Assembly: GCA_019787685.1 (NCBI GenBank)
Contig: JAHNUO010000025.1
Location: 186,001 to 250,000 of the forward strand
Direction of reading: 5' to 3'
DNA: 64,000 bases
Origin: Chiua virens
Taxonomy: Eukaryota > Basidiomycota > Agaricomycetes > Boletales > Boletaceae
Shown: piece by piece, positions 32,701 through 44,647 of the stretch
Position numbering within the stretch: the stretch's first letter is position 1
Layout: every line of letters starts with the position of its first letter
The notes under the pieces: model-generated
Told to the model about the DNA's origin: nothing
Databases searched by the model: none
The model's input: the letters and a program-made list of their open reading frames with translations, nothing else
Made by a program: the position numbers and the translations under genes

Positions 32701-33815
32701 TACAGACATCGAGGTGATGGAGACTTTTCCAGACCTGCATCACTCTATGGTGAGCACCCCTCGCAAAGACAACCTTGTTAATCTTAACCAGTTTCTTCAA
32801 GAATATTGCGATGATCCAGCTGTCAAAGTACAGCTGATCTTCTCTGGTAATACATTGTTGACATGAATGGTAGGCCAATTTTATGCAAATGTTGAAAGAC
32901 CATTTGCTTGCCAGGCTTCTTGGCCTTGATTACGACAGCAATGAACACTCTTTTACTGAGGAACAGTATCAAATGTTATGCTTTCACAAGCTTTGGGGGG
33001 CCATTGAGTCCAAACTCTTTCATATCAACTATATGATGTACGATGTATGATGGGACTACAACATGATTCGATGTGGCAAGGGCGGTGTAGTAATGACTTT
33101 GTCCAGGGATGAAGACCATCCATTCTGGTATGCACATCTGATTCGTGCATTCACCATTCCTGTTTTATTTGCTGCAGATGGTGTCAATTTTGTTGAGGAG
33201 AAGATAGAAGTACTGTGGGTTCATTGGCTGGGTATAGATCCAGATCACAAGCTTGCCTACCCAAGGTGGGGTTTGTACCTGATCGGACTGACCACCTACC
33301 CTTTGGTTTTTTGGATCCCTCACTGGTCATCCAGGCATGCCACTTGATACCTGCTTTTGTGGATAAGTGCATGAGTGAACTTCTGCGACCTGGACTATCA
33401 CTAGCCAGACTCCAGGGTGAAATGGACAACTGGGCATCATTCTATGTTAATATGTGAGTGTGTACATCCGTCATGGTTCCTCATCTTGATCCAGCTCTCA
33501 GTTTTGCGGACCAGGACATGTTTGCCTGTTTTGCAGGTATAGGAGTGGGCCACCTTGCTATGCTTTCAGATGGTCATACTCCAGCTATGGCAATTGACTC
33601 CCAGGATGACATGGATGAATCTACTGATAATCGTGATGAGGAAGAGCAGAATGACGATGGTGGGCCTGTTGATCTCACATGTGGTAAAACAACTGACAAA
33701 GCAATTAGAGGTCAAGGAGGATGGTATGAATGTTGAAGACAATGAGGAAGACGACGAGGATAGTGATGCAAGTGATTCTGATGTCAGTGACAATGATGAG
33801 GAAGTAGGATACTGA
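29740..33815 (+). pseudogene. Plavaka-type transposase pseudogene
   Basis: Plus-strand remnants of the large basidiomycete Plavaka (CACTA-like) transposase. In order: FNAFGIAREY and WANIIIYHLIKWMLTGS-like text (29760-29990), VKDILQAPNFTLSDL, DKWKCTNMEIVMPT and INGLYYRPIMDVVRSVF (29998-30276), EVWKSPNTGEECRVYDELY, VVTGLMLWSDLT, FGHASAWPIYLFFGNASKY and GACHPIAFIPQ (30350-30640), NLLHEFELGIWKATLKHLIR (31330), AWYFEDVLQ (31570), then after the solo LTR CIQTLLFHLAEWHALAKL (32160), TFNLNTYKIHALGNYK (32420), LPKVGFVPDRTDHLPFGFLD (33260), GCHLIPAF-like and MDNWASFYVNM (33430). Many stops and frame changes show it is dead. Element ends were not found. Confidence 0.8.
31668..32136 (-). repeat. Solo LTR of family LTR2 (copy b) in the Plavaka pseudogene
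   Basis: 469 bp, plus-strand text TGTTAGAGACTG to ...CAGTATATGACA, flanked by a perfect 5-bp duplication GTTTC (31663-31667 and 32137-32141). On the minus strand it aligns with the LTR at 22066-22634 (TCTCCATTCCACTCCGAG, CTCCGAAATA). Removing it and one TSD copy joins VLESLF to PPDHDEC in the Plavaka frame. The transposase frame was therefore still recognisable when the LTR landed. Confidence 0.92.
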
Positions 33816-34620
33816 TAATGCCCCATGTTCATGCTCTACAGCACAGATGTTCTGGTGTACTACACAATTCTTATGACCATTATTAGTATTGTCATTGCAT
33901 ATTCTTGCAGATCGGAATATACTGTATGGGTTTAGAATGGGTTGGCAATGTGTAACATCTTGTGAAAAAAGGACAATTTGTGTAAGAGAATGTAGGGAAA
34001 CATGATCTTAGTATTCTTAGCTATGAAAATATGTAACTTGTCATTGGAGAAGAAGCATTATTCTTAGAGCTCTTTTACATGCTGATAAGCCCATTATCAG
34101 AAATCCTACTTGCTACCAGATAACTCCAGTATATGATCCTTTATGACAGGCTTATCACATATCATCATAGTGCATCTCATATAGATTTCTTGCACAATTA
34201 TATACATACTTTTGGGAAGGGAATACAAGAAAATATAGTAGCTCATAAAGGTTTGGGAATATGTACCGTGCTGTGACGAAAGTATGATATTTGTAAGGGA
34301 TTATTGGGAAATGAAGAAAGTCCTGATGTGGCTCTCAGGCGCCAAGCGCACTCATTTAACACCAGTTGTCAAATTGAATTTCTCAAACTAAGTCACTGTA
34401 TCGATTGATTCACACTTTACATGCACATTCCACTCACCCCACTGCAACAATTTGTTCATTTTACTCCATCATCTTGTTCAGTCCAAGTAAGTGATCACTT
34501 CCGACCAATGCTTGACATTCGCCAAACGCCTGGTTGCATTCGCTGCTGTTGAGAGCATCTTCTTCTTAGGTTCCTTTGCATCCACTTTCTGGCTCAAGAA
34601 GCACGGTCTGACAGGCTATA
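33816..34620. other. AT-rich intergenic DNA without supported genes
   Basis: No ORF with recognisable motifs. It lies between the acidic C-terminal tail of the Plavaka pseudogene (EDNEEDDEDSDASDS, about 33740-33810) and the ATGATGCATCA-rich satellite. The Plavaka 3' terminus may lie here but was not located. Confidence 0.5.
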
Positions 34621-35460
34621 GTGTTAGAATAATGCATGGAATGACTACTATTATTGTCCCCAGAGTGATGCAACACCACAACAATGTGCAACTCACACCT
34701 CCTATGCATCACTTGTGCCACTATACCTCAACATTGATGCATCACTCTTTTGTCACATGCCACTATATTTCAACATGTTGCATCACCCTTTCCAAAGTCA
34801 TGGATCAATCCAAGAACAAACAACCTCCATCACTTGTACTAGTACTGCAGGCTTCAACATGATGCATCAATCTGAGCACTATTACTGCCTCACTGATGCA
34901 TCAACATTTCCGATCACTTTCTGGGCTGCCCCTTGATGGTGATGATGTGATTTGCCCCTTCTCTTTCCTGTTTCTGTCATGTCGTATTTTGGCATGATGC
35001 ATCACTTGTCTCACTACTAGTATACTACTTCAATATGATGTATCAATATTTCCAACCACTTTCCAGGCTGCCCTTGATGACGATGACGTGATTTGCCCTC
35101 CCCCTCTTTCCTGTTTCAGCCATGTCATATTACCATGATGCATCAATATTATGATTTCTGATTGCTTTCCACTGGGTCTCTTGGTGCCACCAACATGATT
35201 TGTCCTCCCTTTCTTTCCTGTTCTGTCATGTCATGATGCATCACCGTGACTTCCAAGTCACTATCATGATACTACGATGCATCAATACTTCCAACACTTT
35301 CTGGGCCCCTCAATGCCGCCGATGTGATTCGCCCTCCTGGTTTTCCTGTTTCACATGGTCATGTCATATTACCATTATGCATCACTTTGCTATACTAGTT
35401 CAACATCCACCAATATGATTTACCCTTCCTCCCTCTCCCATTTGTTGTCACCCTCATTAC
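34620..35460. repeat. Degenerate minisatellite with ATGATGCATCA motif
   Basis: Units of roughly 110-150 bp begin with ATGATGCATCA(C/A), continue with TTTCC..(T/A)CACTTTC(T/C)GGGCTGCC(C)CTTGATG, then (G)ATGTGATTTGCCC...TCTTTCCTGTTTC, and return to ATGATGCATCA. At least four degenerate units lie between about 34880 and 35400. ORFs across it are low-complexity shadows. Confidence 0.7.
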
Positions 35461-35870
35461 CCTACTACCTCTTATCACAAGACAACAGTGATCTTTCCAT
35501 GCCTGACACATGAACGACAACCATGCCACAAATGATGACTCCATGCTTGGGCCACGAAACAATGACTACACCACAAACAGTGATTCCAGGGCACAAAACA
35601 ATAACCACACAAAATGATGCCCATGCCACAAACGATGACTCCATGCCACAAAATGATGACTGCAACACCACTAACAATGACAATGCCATGAAATGATCAT
35701 GATGACCCACCATGAATGAAAGTCATTGCGAATGATGACCACTGGCATGTCACAAACATAGTACCATCATTACCATGCCAATAGCCATGCTACATACTAC
35801 TATGAATAATGGCCATGCAATGAATGACGACATCAACACAAGATGGTACCTCATCCCATCATTTGTCATG
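35461..35870. repeat. Short tandem array of CACAAANGATGACTCCATGC-like units
   Basis: From 35500 to about 35860 the text repeats CC(A/G)CAAA(C/T)(A/G)ATGA and TGACTCCATGCC with 20-30-bp spacing. It adjoins the preceding satellite. The minus-strand ORF over it (35465-35713) is a shadow. Confidence 0.6.
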
Positions 35871-36651
35871 ACTCATGATACCTCCTAGCTTCCCTTTCCT
35901 CAGCCTTGTGTCAGAACATCGCCCAAAGATGTGGAGTATATTCCAGGCAAGTGATGCATCACTTAATCTAAAGTTCAAAGCAAATCTTACCCATTTTATG
36001 CCACAGCAATGCATCCAGTCTTGTGTGTCCTCACAGTCTGATGGACCACTTATGTTGATCTGCCCACCCTTGAGTCGACCAATCTTCTGGTGAAATTCAC
36101 AACACCACTTCTATTCATGGTATCAAAGTCTGATGCATTGCTTTCGGTGCTATACTGGGCCTCAATTGGAAGGTGAGAATCACAAGAGCACACTCCTTTA
36201 TTTAGGTGATGACATTAACTCAATTCAATTGAATGACACTCAGTTCTAAAGATCTGATGTATCAATCCTCTGATGCATCATTTATTTGTATTTACATATG
36301 TGTATCATAATGGTCTCATTATCCGAGTTAAGCATGTGATGTCTACAGTCCAACATGATGATCTATGTCCCAAAGTGGTCATCTCGCACTCAGGCTGAGT
36401 CTTACTTTTTTCAGGTCACTTCGTAGTTACAAGATTTTGATGACCAACAAGATACAAGATGGGTGTCAATATATGTAGAACATCAAACACAGAGCAGCGC
36501 ACTCAAGATGACTTAGGTTTTCTACCAAGGAGGTTAGTGTATGAGCCTGAGCACAATAAACCAAATATACTTGGCCCCCTTCCCATGATCATCTGTACCC
36601 TTTCTCTTTCCGCTAATCTGCCCCTTTTGACTGCCTTGACTGACATCATCA
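35871..36651. other. Intergenic, no supported gene
   Basis: Short ORFs only (72 codons at 35875, 68 codons at 36459). A few more ATGCATCA words at 35955 and 36265-36285 suggest leftovers of the satellite. Confidence 0.4.
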
Positions 36652-37443
36652 TCAACTCCCCCTGACTCCATGAAAGTAGAATGATTTGAGCCAATAGCAT
36701 TGGCTATCTCGTTTCACATAAACTTTTTTTGGCACCTGCTTGGATGCATGTGTCCCATCTAGTTCTGGGATGTCATTAATGATGGACTGTGGAGGGGCAC
36801 TGTTTTCAGAGGGGCTGCCCTGTGTCTGTCCTTTCTTAGGAGTAACAGAGGCTTTCGTTTTGAGAAGTGTCCATTTAGGTGAAGGGGGAATGCATTCTTT
36901 GTTGGCAGCATCCAGTTCCACTGGAGAAGAAGCAGGTTTCAGAATGGTTGCAAGATCCATGCCTGGCAGAACCTGCTTTGAAGTATTACCATGACTCTTA
37001 CCTTTTTCCACAGATACCATTGGAGCTGGCAATTGAATTAATGTTGTGTGTTCTGCTGCAGTTTTTTGATGGACTCTGGGATGTGGCCAGGGCTTTGAGG
37101 TCCTCAATGTTGATGCTTCTGACACTGAAGGGGGATCAGGGGTAGGAGTCCACCTTGGAGGGGCTAGCAAGCAAGGTGAATTGGTCTTTGGAACAGCAGA
37201 GATCATGGGGTTAGGCATGAGTGGTAGGGGAAAATTGAGACCTGAGAAGTTCCATTCTGGGATGAGACCTGTGTTAGGTGCCAGTGATCCAGAGACATGA
37301 TTCACACCAGAACCAGGTGTAATGGGAGGATCCAAAATCAGGTTACCACTGAGATCACTAGTACCAAACTGAGGAAGTGAATAATGTGAGGTGCTGGGAA
37401 CAAGTGTTCCAGGACCCATCTGAGGGATGTAGTAGTTCATCAC
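36652..37443 (-). CDS. Hypothetical Pro/Ser-rich protein, probably a gene fragment
   Basis: A 263-codon frame starting MMNYYIPQMGPGTLVPSTSH. It is rich in Pro, Ser, Asn and Gly, with no recognisable fold, signal peptide or membrane segment. A Lys/Pro-rich stretch (SPKWTLLKTKASVTPKKG) lies near residue 200. Upstream, the overlapping minus frame at 37358-37540 (LVGPMVPAPLGTFSDEL-like text) suggests the N-terminus continues after a frame change. The C-terminus reads out through KKVYVKRDSQ. I do not recognise it. The lack of close repeats and the long open frame argue for past coding, but it may be the degraded low-complexity arm of a larger protein. Confidence 0.4.
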   Translation of the reverse strand: MMNYYIPQMGPGTLVPSTSHYSLPQFGTSDLSGNLILDPPITPGSGVNHVSGSLAPNTGLIPEWNFSGLNFPLPLMPNPMISAVPKTNSPCLLAPPRWTPTPDPPSVSEASTLRTSKPWPHPRVHQKTAAEHTTLIQLPAPMVSVEKGKSHGNTSKQVLPGMDLATILKPASSPVELDAANKECIPPSPKWTLLKTKASVTPKKGQTQGSPSENSAPPQSIINDIPELDGTHASKQVPKKVYVKRDSQCYWLKSFYFHGVRGS

Positions 37444-40157
37444 TAAAAGTCCCTAGGGGTGCAGGAACCATAGGACCAAGGAGGGCATTGACTCCTGTGG
37501 AGCACACCAGTGACTTTGGACAAACTGTCAGTGTGAGCAAACAAAAACGGCAATCTACTTACTAGTAGCATGTCTAGGAAGAACTGAGGATCACCTCTGA
37601 ATGATACATCATTTGTCTGTGTAAACTACCAAGGACTCAGTGTGTATTAACAACCAATGACATTGTTCTCACCATGTAGTAACTGCCCTCTCCAACCTCC
37701 TTCAGACCACCGTAGTCATAGGCAAATTCCTTATTTGCTTGACCAGTGTCATTGTCTCCTTTCAACCACCCATTGGAAAACTCTCCTCCAAACTCCTCGT
37801 TGTCAGAGGTCTCCCCATCACAGCTGTCCTGCAATTTCGGATTGTTGGCATCTTCAAGTCCTGCATGATCTGAGATCTGAGCGATGTCAGCCCCTTCCTC
37901 CTCCAGTTTGTTGGGATCTCCTCAGTTTGTGGCACGCATGAATGGATTCCGTTCATCTGCTGCTATTGAGAAAATTAGCTCAAGATTCTATGTAAACCCA
38001 ATCTACTTATGAAAAAGAGTTTTGGCAAAATCTTGAAATGCCAATAGCATGGCATTCTCTTCCTTTGAGAAGGCGTGAGGGAAGGAGACACCTTGCGCTG
38101 CCACAGCAGGATAACATCTAAGTCAAGGTTGCCATTAGGAATGAACAGAGTGGTGATAAAAAAAACCACTCACAAAAAACAAGAAATTTCCCAGTTCTTG
38201 GAAGGATCTGGGCCTGCACAGAAGAAAGATATAGCAAATCCACTCCCACAACTGATCAACTCAGCAACATGCCCCAACATGAAGGGTAGTTCATCAATTG
38301 CCCTACATCCATCAGCTGCGGCTTCCTTTTCTGCAAATCATACATTGCTTTGATTTTTGCCTTAACATCTGGCATGGCCTCTTCTAGCAGTTTTTTTGAG
38401 AGATTTCAACTAGTGTTCAAGACCTCACCACTTGTCAATAATGTCCCAGATTGTTTGTCTGCATCAATCACAGGTTTAATGAGTATCTTGTAGTACTCGT
38501 GTGTGAACAGTTCTGCCTTGCTGAGGACATGCTTGTGAGTATTCCATTCCCCGCACTGTAGTGGCAGTATGGCAGCACTGGCAATAACTCGCTTGTATGC
38601 AGATGATCCATTTGCATGATGGGAGACTGCCAAATGGCGACTACCTGGCATAGTCCCTCAATAGTCCTCATGTCACTGGCAGGTTACCGTCCAGCTCCGA
38701 GTCAGTTGCTAACACTGAAATTTCGGCACATCCTGTGAGCACTCAATGTCTAGCAAGGTATAGTACTCGTAGCTTTTCTCAGGCTCAAAACAGAGCTGCT
38801 ATTGTCTGGAGTGCGTCGAACCCAGCTCATATTGGTCCGCTGGCTTCTTGCAACATTATTAAGGAGGAATGCTCACCACCAGTTAATTTTCCCACTTCCT
38901 CTTCTGAACCTTCAGGCCCACCGATGATGACAAAGGGCAGAAACATGCTGGCAGTAAGGCCAGTCCATGAAGGTTGGAATGCTGCACTAAATGTTCCTCT
39001 ATCTACTACCAGGCTCAAAAGAAGTTGAGGCTGAGGGTTCTGGCTAAATGACCAGCTGAGGATCAACTGATGAATGCCACTGGACCATCAAATTGTCCTT
39101 CCAAACCTATGAAGCAGGGTCAAAAGACATCCAAGACTGTCAAGAAGGATTAAGGCTATAAGTGTGGGTGTGGGATGCAGTGCAGTAAATTCAGTGACAA
39201 ATGTACTACTGTAGTACCACTATAACCCTTCAAGTTTGCAAAACTGTGCATTGAACCAGGAGAAGCCTGGAAGATCATAATGAACAAACCCAGCTTGACA
39301 ATGCTCAGCCTGAGTGAGGGTGTTGAGCATGTATAGAAAGTCACAACCACTCAGCAATGCCTCAAATGTCTGATTCTTTAGCATGGATACTGGGAAATCG
39401 TGCTTCCCAATATCTCAAAGCTCACGGATATATGGCAGATGCGATTCAGACTATTATTGAGATACAGAATAGGACCTCCTCTAAGAACGACTTCGTGCTG
39501 CAACTCACAGCTGGAGGGATGGCATATTTAGAAGCAAGGTACTTGTACTCATTGATAGATTGACTGCCAGTGCTGTTAAGCACACAGGATTTGTACTGTC
39601 AAACAAAGTTGGTAACAATGTATTCCCTTGCATGAATCATGTCGCCACCACCGGTTCAAGTGTTCAAGTCCAGACGATCCAATCAATTTCAAATATAGTA
39701 ACAAGGTTCCAGAGCAGGATTTTGTGGTTGCAACCCACCCTAGAATGGCCATTCAGTATTTGCATTCTGAGTCTCTGGTAAGGTACTTGGCTTGAATTGC
39801 ACAGCAACACGTGTATTATATTATGTATACATGTGCTAATCAGTGTTTGATCATGATGTGCTGATTTGCTGCCATTGTGCTACATGTTTGTACATATACT
39901 GAAGATACTGCCATCGATCGGTGGTGTTCTCAGTAAATCATAGTCTCTTATGAACAGTGTTATGTTTGAGACCGCTTTACAGAGGCTAGCCTGAGTCCAT
40001 TGATGCTTGAGGTACATAGTAATATTTCTGCAGTCCTGCTGGGCCCAGCTTCTCCACCTTTTTCATCCATTTCAAGTTTTTCCCCACCTTTCTCTTCAAT
40101 GTCTCCACTATGCCAGTGCTTAGTACGAGTCTCAACGGAGTTGACATATGGGCGCAT
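37444..40157. other. Fragmentary coding-like sequence, not recognised
   Basis: Several short ORFs look once-coding but are broken. The minus strand at 37637-37960 encodes an acidic stretch (CDGETSDNEEFGGEFSNGW) and at 38406-38651 SSAYKRVIASAAILP and FTHEYYKILIKPVIDAD. The plus strand at 39357-39563 encodes SLAWILGNRASQYLKAHGYM and DAIQTIIEIQNRTSS, which reads like a small helical domain. None matched a family I can name. No TIR or LTR ends were found between them. Confidence 0.4.
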
Positions 40158-41473
40158 TGTAGGAGTTAGATACTCCCTACAGTTGTAGGATACATTTTCC
40201 TTGCTCTTCATCATGTCATATCACCTCCCGTCTCATCTGCCATCGACTTCGTGCCAGCCCGGTTTCATTCCTAGCATTTACAGATCATCTGAATCTAATC
40301 TGAGTCCAATCTGAGTCAACGCGATCCAATCTGGTTCCTTCATATGTATTCTGCTTCATCCAATTTGACTTGTTCTACTCGATTTGGCCTTATTAAGGTC
40401 ATTACTATCCTAACACCTTTTCTTTCTTTGTTATCTACAAGGTTTGACACTCCTTAGCATACTCACCCTACGTCAATCCTGTACACTTACTTAGGGTCAG
40501 ATTACCTTTAACAGTCCTGGGTGAAACAAGCCGAATATGATGAAGTGCGTGGTAGGGCGGGATACAACGTGTAACAGTTGTGAGAGTGCTCGTAGTGAGC
40601 ATAGACCATAAGGTCAGCTCGAGTACAGGGTTTAATGTCTTATGAGGACACCTGTGCGTTTAATCCAATGGTGAAGGTAATTCACGAGTGTAGTGACTCG
40701 GGCAGAGGAGTAAAGGTAAAACGAGTTAATTATCAAACTGGGGAATGCAGAGTGAAGCTGGTCCCAGTATATATACTAAATACAGGTGGCTGTACACTAC
40801 TATATAGGGAATGCTAGTAGGTAAGCATAATTACAAATAGTCCGAGGTATCAGCTACATGAGGTGATGTGTGCGGATGAAGCATGGCGTTGACCAATAGG
40901 ATAAGATCCGTATGAGTCAGGTGAGGAGCCATGGTGAGTCATGGTGTAACTTGAGGAGTGCATGTGCATCAACAGAAGGATCTAGCATGGGAGTACATAT
41001 TGTTAAGGCATGCAATGAAATGGAAGCCCACGGAGATTAATAACATGCTTTAGGGTCATGTTGTAACCCTAGACAACATGGTAAACATGTGTCATGAAAA
41101 GTTAGAAGCATGGAAATTGTGATTGTAACACTGGGCTATGCCCAGGACTATAAAACCATGTTTCTAACACAAAAATCTTGTCTTTCGGCGTTCAGGAGAT
41201 CTCCTGTTTACTCTCCCATGTGTGAGTGAGCTGGATAGTTTTTCTTTTACCTCGTCCTATCGTTCCTCTGCATCTTATCTACTCAAAACAATACTCTCAT
41301 CGCCTCAACTCCACCTGGATACTTTTATATCGACTGCTTTTCATTCCGGATTGTTCAGCAACCTCTAGGACTCTTAGACAAACCTGAACCCTTCATTCCT
41401 TCAAATATAACCCCCCTTAGGACAAACCTATCGCCCTACCTTTCTTCATATCACCTATTATTAGTTTTCTACA
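40158..41473 (+). repeat. Solo LTR of family LTR3 (copy a), interrupted by LTR4
   Basis: TGTAGGAGTTAGATACTCCC to ...AGTTTTCTACA, about 702 bp without the nested LTR4. The start forms a tip hairpin (GGAGT/ACTCC). The flanks are GCAT (40154-40157) and GCGT (41474-41477), a 4-bp duplication with one CG/CA difference. The reverse copy at 46060-47392 matches along its whole length. Confidence 0.88.
40522..41130. repeat. Solo LTR of family LTR4 nested in LTR3
   Basis: 609 bp, TGAAACAAGCCG to ...TGTGATTGTAACA, flanked by a perfect 5-bp duplication CTGGG (40517-40521 and 41131-41135). Comparison with the uninterrupted sequence of LTR3 copy b (…CAGTCCTGGGTTGTGCCC) confirms the insertion point. Orientation is undetermined. 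Confidence 0.9.
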
Positions 41474-41477
41474 GCGT

Positions 41478-43754
41478 GAACCCATATCCCGCAGAATGTT
41501 TGTGACACTTACAACTGGATTTCCAGATTTACCTTGCTATGAGTGCTCTCCATGTCCTCTTTCTTCCTGATGTTCACAGTTCCAACCAGTGTCTTTCTCT
41601 CACAATTGGGAAACTGAAGTCCCCACGTTTTCTCCAAAAACTCTAATTACACTAACGAACATTGTGTTCCTGCCTGGGCTGTACCCAGGCGACTTGCTGG
41701 CAGGTTCTGACTTCCCCTACCCACTCCCATCATTACTTTTTGTGAGTCCAAGTCATTTTCATTCTTGCCCTCCATTCATGTCAACTAATAAAAACATTAT
41801 AGCCACAATTATATGAATTTATACCTGTGCTCTACAATGAGGCACTTCTCCAAGAGGCACTCAATGCACCTACTTTACTTGCAATTGAGAAGTTCTCGCC
41901 TGTTATGCATCTTGGCCTCAATGCAGGTCTAACAATCTATGCTATCCACTTTTCGATCACCATTCCACACTCTTTGTGCATATGTTGCCTCGCCCTCTTA
42001 CTCTTAAACTTTGGCCATGGAAATTATTTGTGTGGCAAACCCCTTGAGGTTATCAATATCTTGTGGGTGATCAATGACACAGGCACCACTGGCACTATAC
42101 TCCTCAAAGAACTCCAAGGCGACAGTTTTTACCAAGTAATTGCAACAATGCTATATGTTCTATTGACTGTTAAAATATATCAGTACTGCACTTTCTTCCT
42201 TCACACCAGATCCTTACTAGTGAACTGGATGCTTACTGATGAATTTTTAATGGCACTTGTAGGGCTAACCCAGTATGTAGCTTCATTCAATTGTAGCTGT
42301 TCTTTCTTCACATTAATAATATGTGTAGATTGCTAGGATGGGCCCTGTTAGCTGACTTGGACAGTGAATAAATAATATTTGTTGGTACCACAATGAACAT
42401 ATGTTTACAATGACTCGTGCCCCAGGTCTTGATCCATACGCTGCTAGCTACTCAAATCCAAATAGCTGGGGAGTGGTTTCTTCATCCACTTGTCACTGGA
42501 TGGTCTCCCTGTAGTGTGTGAGTGTAATTCTGAATGCAGAACACTCTTTTGGCAGTTCACGAGCTGGGCTGCATAAGCGGACTAGTAAGCAAGCCATTTG
42601 ACTTCAGAATGGTGCCCCATTTGGTTGGGCTAGATAGCAGCCCTGAATATTCATTTTTGCCAGCTATTTATTCAATCACGCCTCTCAAAAGGCTTGCTGA
42701 GAGTCATCAAATGATAACACAACTATAATGTTATTCCATTACAGATGTTGAGTTGGTAATTGATCACACAGCAGATTCATGCTCCTTTCATCACCCTGCC
42801 AGCACAATCACTTGGACTTATTTCAAATTCTATCATCCTGCATATCATCCAATGATGTTGCCAGTCCATTGCCAAGAGGTAAGTCATGGTGACTTCCATT
42901 TTGTATTTTGTATTTTGATTTTCTTTCAGCTGGTTACGACCTCCAAGTCAGTGTTTGATCAACACACTTTCATCGCCTTGACACCTTGGTCTCCGAGCCT
43001 AACTATGTAGGTTCATTTCCCAAATCACACAGATAGGAGAAACCATTGCTTCTGTCTTAGAGGCTTCCTTTCTTGTTGCCACTGATTGGTTGCATCATTG
43101 AATGCTAGTCCCAGCAGTCTGTGCTAGGCTATAGTGTATGTTTCCATTTAATCTATCTGGGATTACTTCTGGGATTTTGAGTTTTAGCTCTTTCACCACC
43201 AATGCATGTCATTGACACTGAGGTTCCGGACTGCATTGTGTTCTACTTGCATGAGATCTTTGCTAAGGCCCATGTCATTCATTGCACACTGACAGGTCCT
43301 CATATCATCACATGTCAACTTTGTCAGCCCATTGTCTATCCCAGCAGAGATGATACTGAAGGGCTCTGCCTAGAACACTTCTCAAGGGTGACAATTTGTG
43401 GTGACATTGTCCACAAGAAAGACCATTGTTTTTTTGATGACTCAGTCGCCACCATGTGCATCTATCACAACAACCTTGCCATCTATGACGAGAACAAGCT
43501 ACTCAAGCCATACATTGTTACCCTCAGTTACCTGGCTGAAAGCCGCGTGCAGGTGATAATTCAGGACTGTGATGTTGAAGGCATTAAGATGCTCGTCAGA
43601 TCATATGTCTGCACACTTTCTCCATCACCTTCAAATATTGAAATCTCTGTCAAGGGCAATATGTTATGATAGTCCTGGGTAGGGCCTAGCATAGATGCAA
43701 AGCACTAAGTATCAAGTGGCTGCGATAACTCAAACAACCACCACTTGATACATG
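41478..43754. other. Unrecognised short ORFs between LTR insertions
   Basis: Plus-strand ORFs at 41827-42336 (169 codons, with hydrophobic runs such as LCICCLALLLL that could be membrane segments) and at 43202-43669 (155 codons, MHVIDTEVPDCIVFYLHEIF ... FFDDSVATMCIYHNNL) are the longest. The second shares a faint pattern (IPDC / HFDDS) with the ORF at 45779-46078, so the two may be copies of one decayed gene. Neither can be assigned a function. Confidence 0.35.
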
Positions 43755-43758
43755 GCAT

Positions 43759-44643
43759 TGAAGAAATAAAAAACAGGCTGGTGTGACAGGAACAGGGTTA
43801 GTAGAACTGTCAGATAGAAAGAAAAGGGATGGGCGCAAGTATGACTCGTCCCAAGGGGTTCTGAGGTTGGAGACGAGGTGTCAAGGCGTTGACAGGAGCT
43901 TTGAAAGCAATCCGGACGCGTTCCCAGGTGAAACCATACGAAGGTCGACAAAACTGGCCGAAACGCGGACAGTCGGATAGTTTGGCAACAAGGCAGAGAC
44001 TCGAGCACAACAGTGATCGAGTACGAGTAAGGGCGGATAGAAAAGATAGTTAAATGGGCGAGGCGACTTAGAATGCGAGAGGAAACGGGGATCGAAAGAT
44101 GAAATTTTTATTTACAAACACAAATTTTATAGTCTCAGGTATTCCCCAGGACTTTTACAGCAGATAAAGTATCAAATAAATAAGGAAAGCGTACGTATAC
44201 AGAGCCAACTCTCATGGAGATTGACCCGTGAAAAGGAAAACAATGTTCTGTCAAGATGGGATAAGGTTTGATCCGTGAATCAATGGACTACCTTAAAAAC
44301 GTTGTACGACCCGACTATCCGTTCCTTATAACCAATCAGATACGTGTCGATAACACGGAACTGTCTAAAAAAAAATCTAAGAAGGTACGAAATAAAATAG
44401 AAATTGGACAAAAAGAGAGTTGATTAGTGTACGTCGTGCGATCCTGATTGAGCAACCCGATTCAGTCACCTCGCGCGAAAACGTGTAGGAACGAAGAACA
44501 AAACATACGAATATGGGTTGGATCCACTCAGATGGACACGGGACCACGACGGGCGGGTAGGACAATCGATATGGGCAATCTGGGCATCCTGTAAACAAGC
44601 GGGAACACGGGTTTATCACCTCAAGGAGTCATTGACTCCTACA
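43759..44643 (-). repeat. Solo LTR of family LTR5
   Basis: 885 bp. On the minus strand it runs from TGTAGGAGTCAATGACTCC to ...TTTTTTATTTCTTCA. The tip hairpin is GGAGT/ACTCC with a 4-base loop. The flanks are GCAT (43755-43758) and GCGT (44644-44647), again a 4-bp duplication with a CG/CA difference. The phrase ACAAATTTTATAGTCTCAGG resembles a segment of LTR1 and LTR3 (TTTATAGTC), so the families are related. Confidence 0.75.
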
Positions 44644-44647
44644 GCGT

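Noticed and set aside
34620..35870. CRISPR-like repeat array
   Set aside because: Repeats are degenerate with irregular spacing and no constant repeat length, in eukaryotic sequence. It is a satellite.
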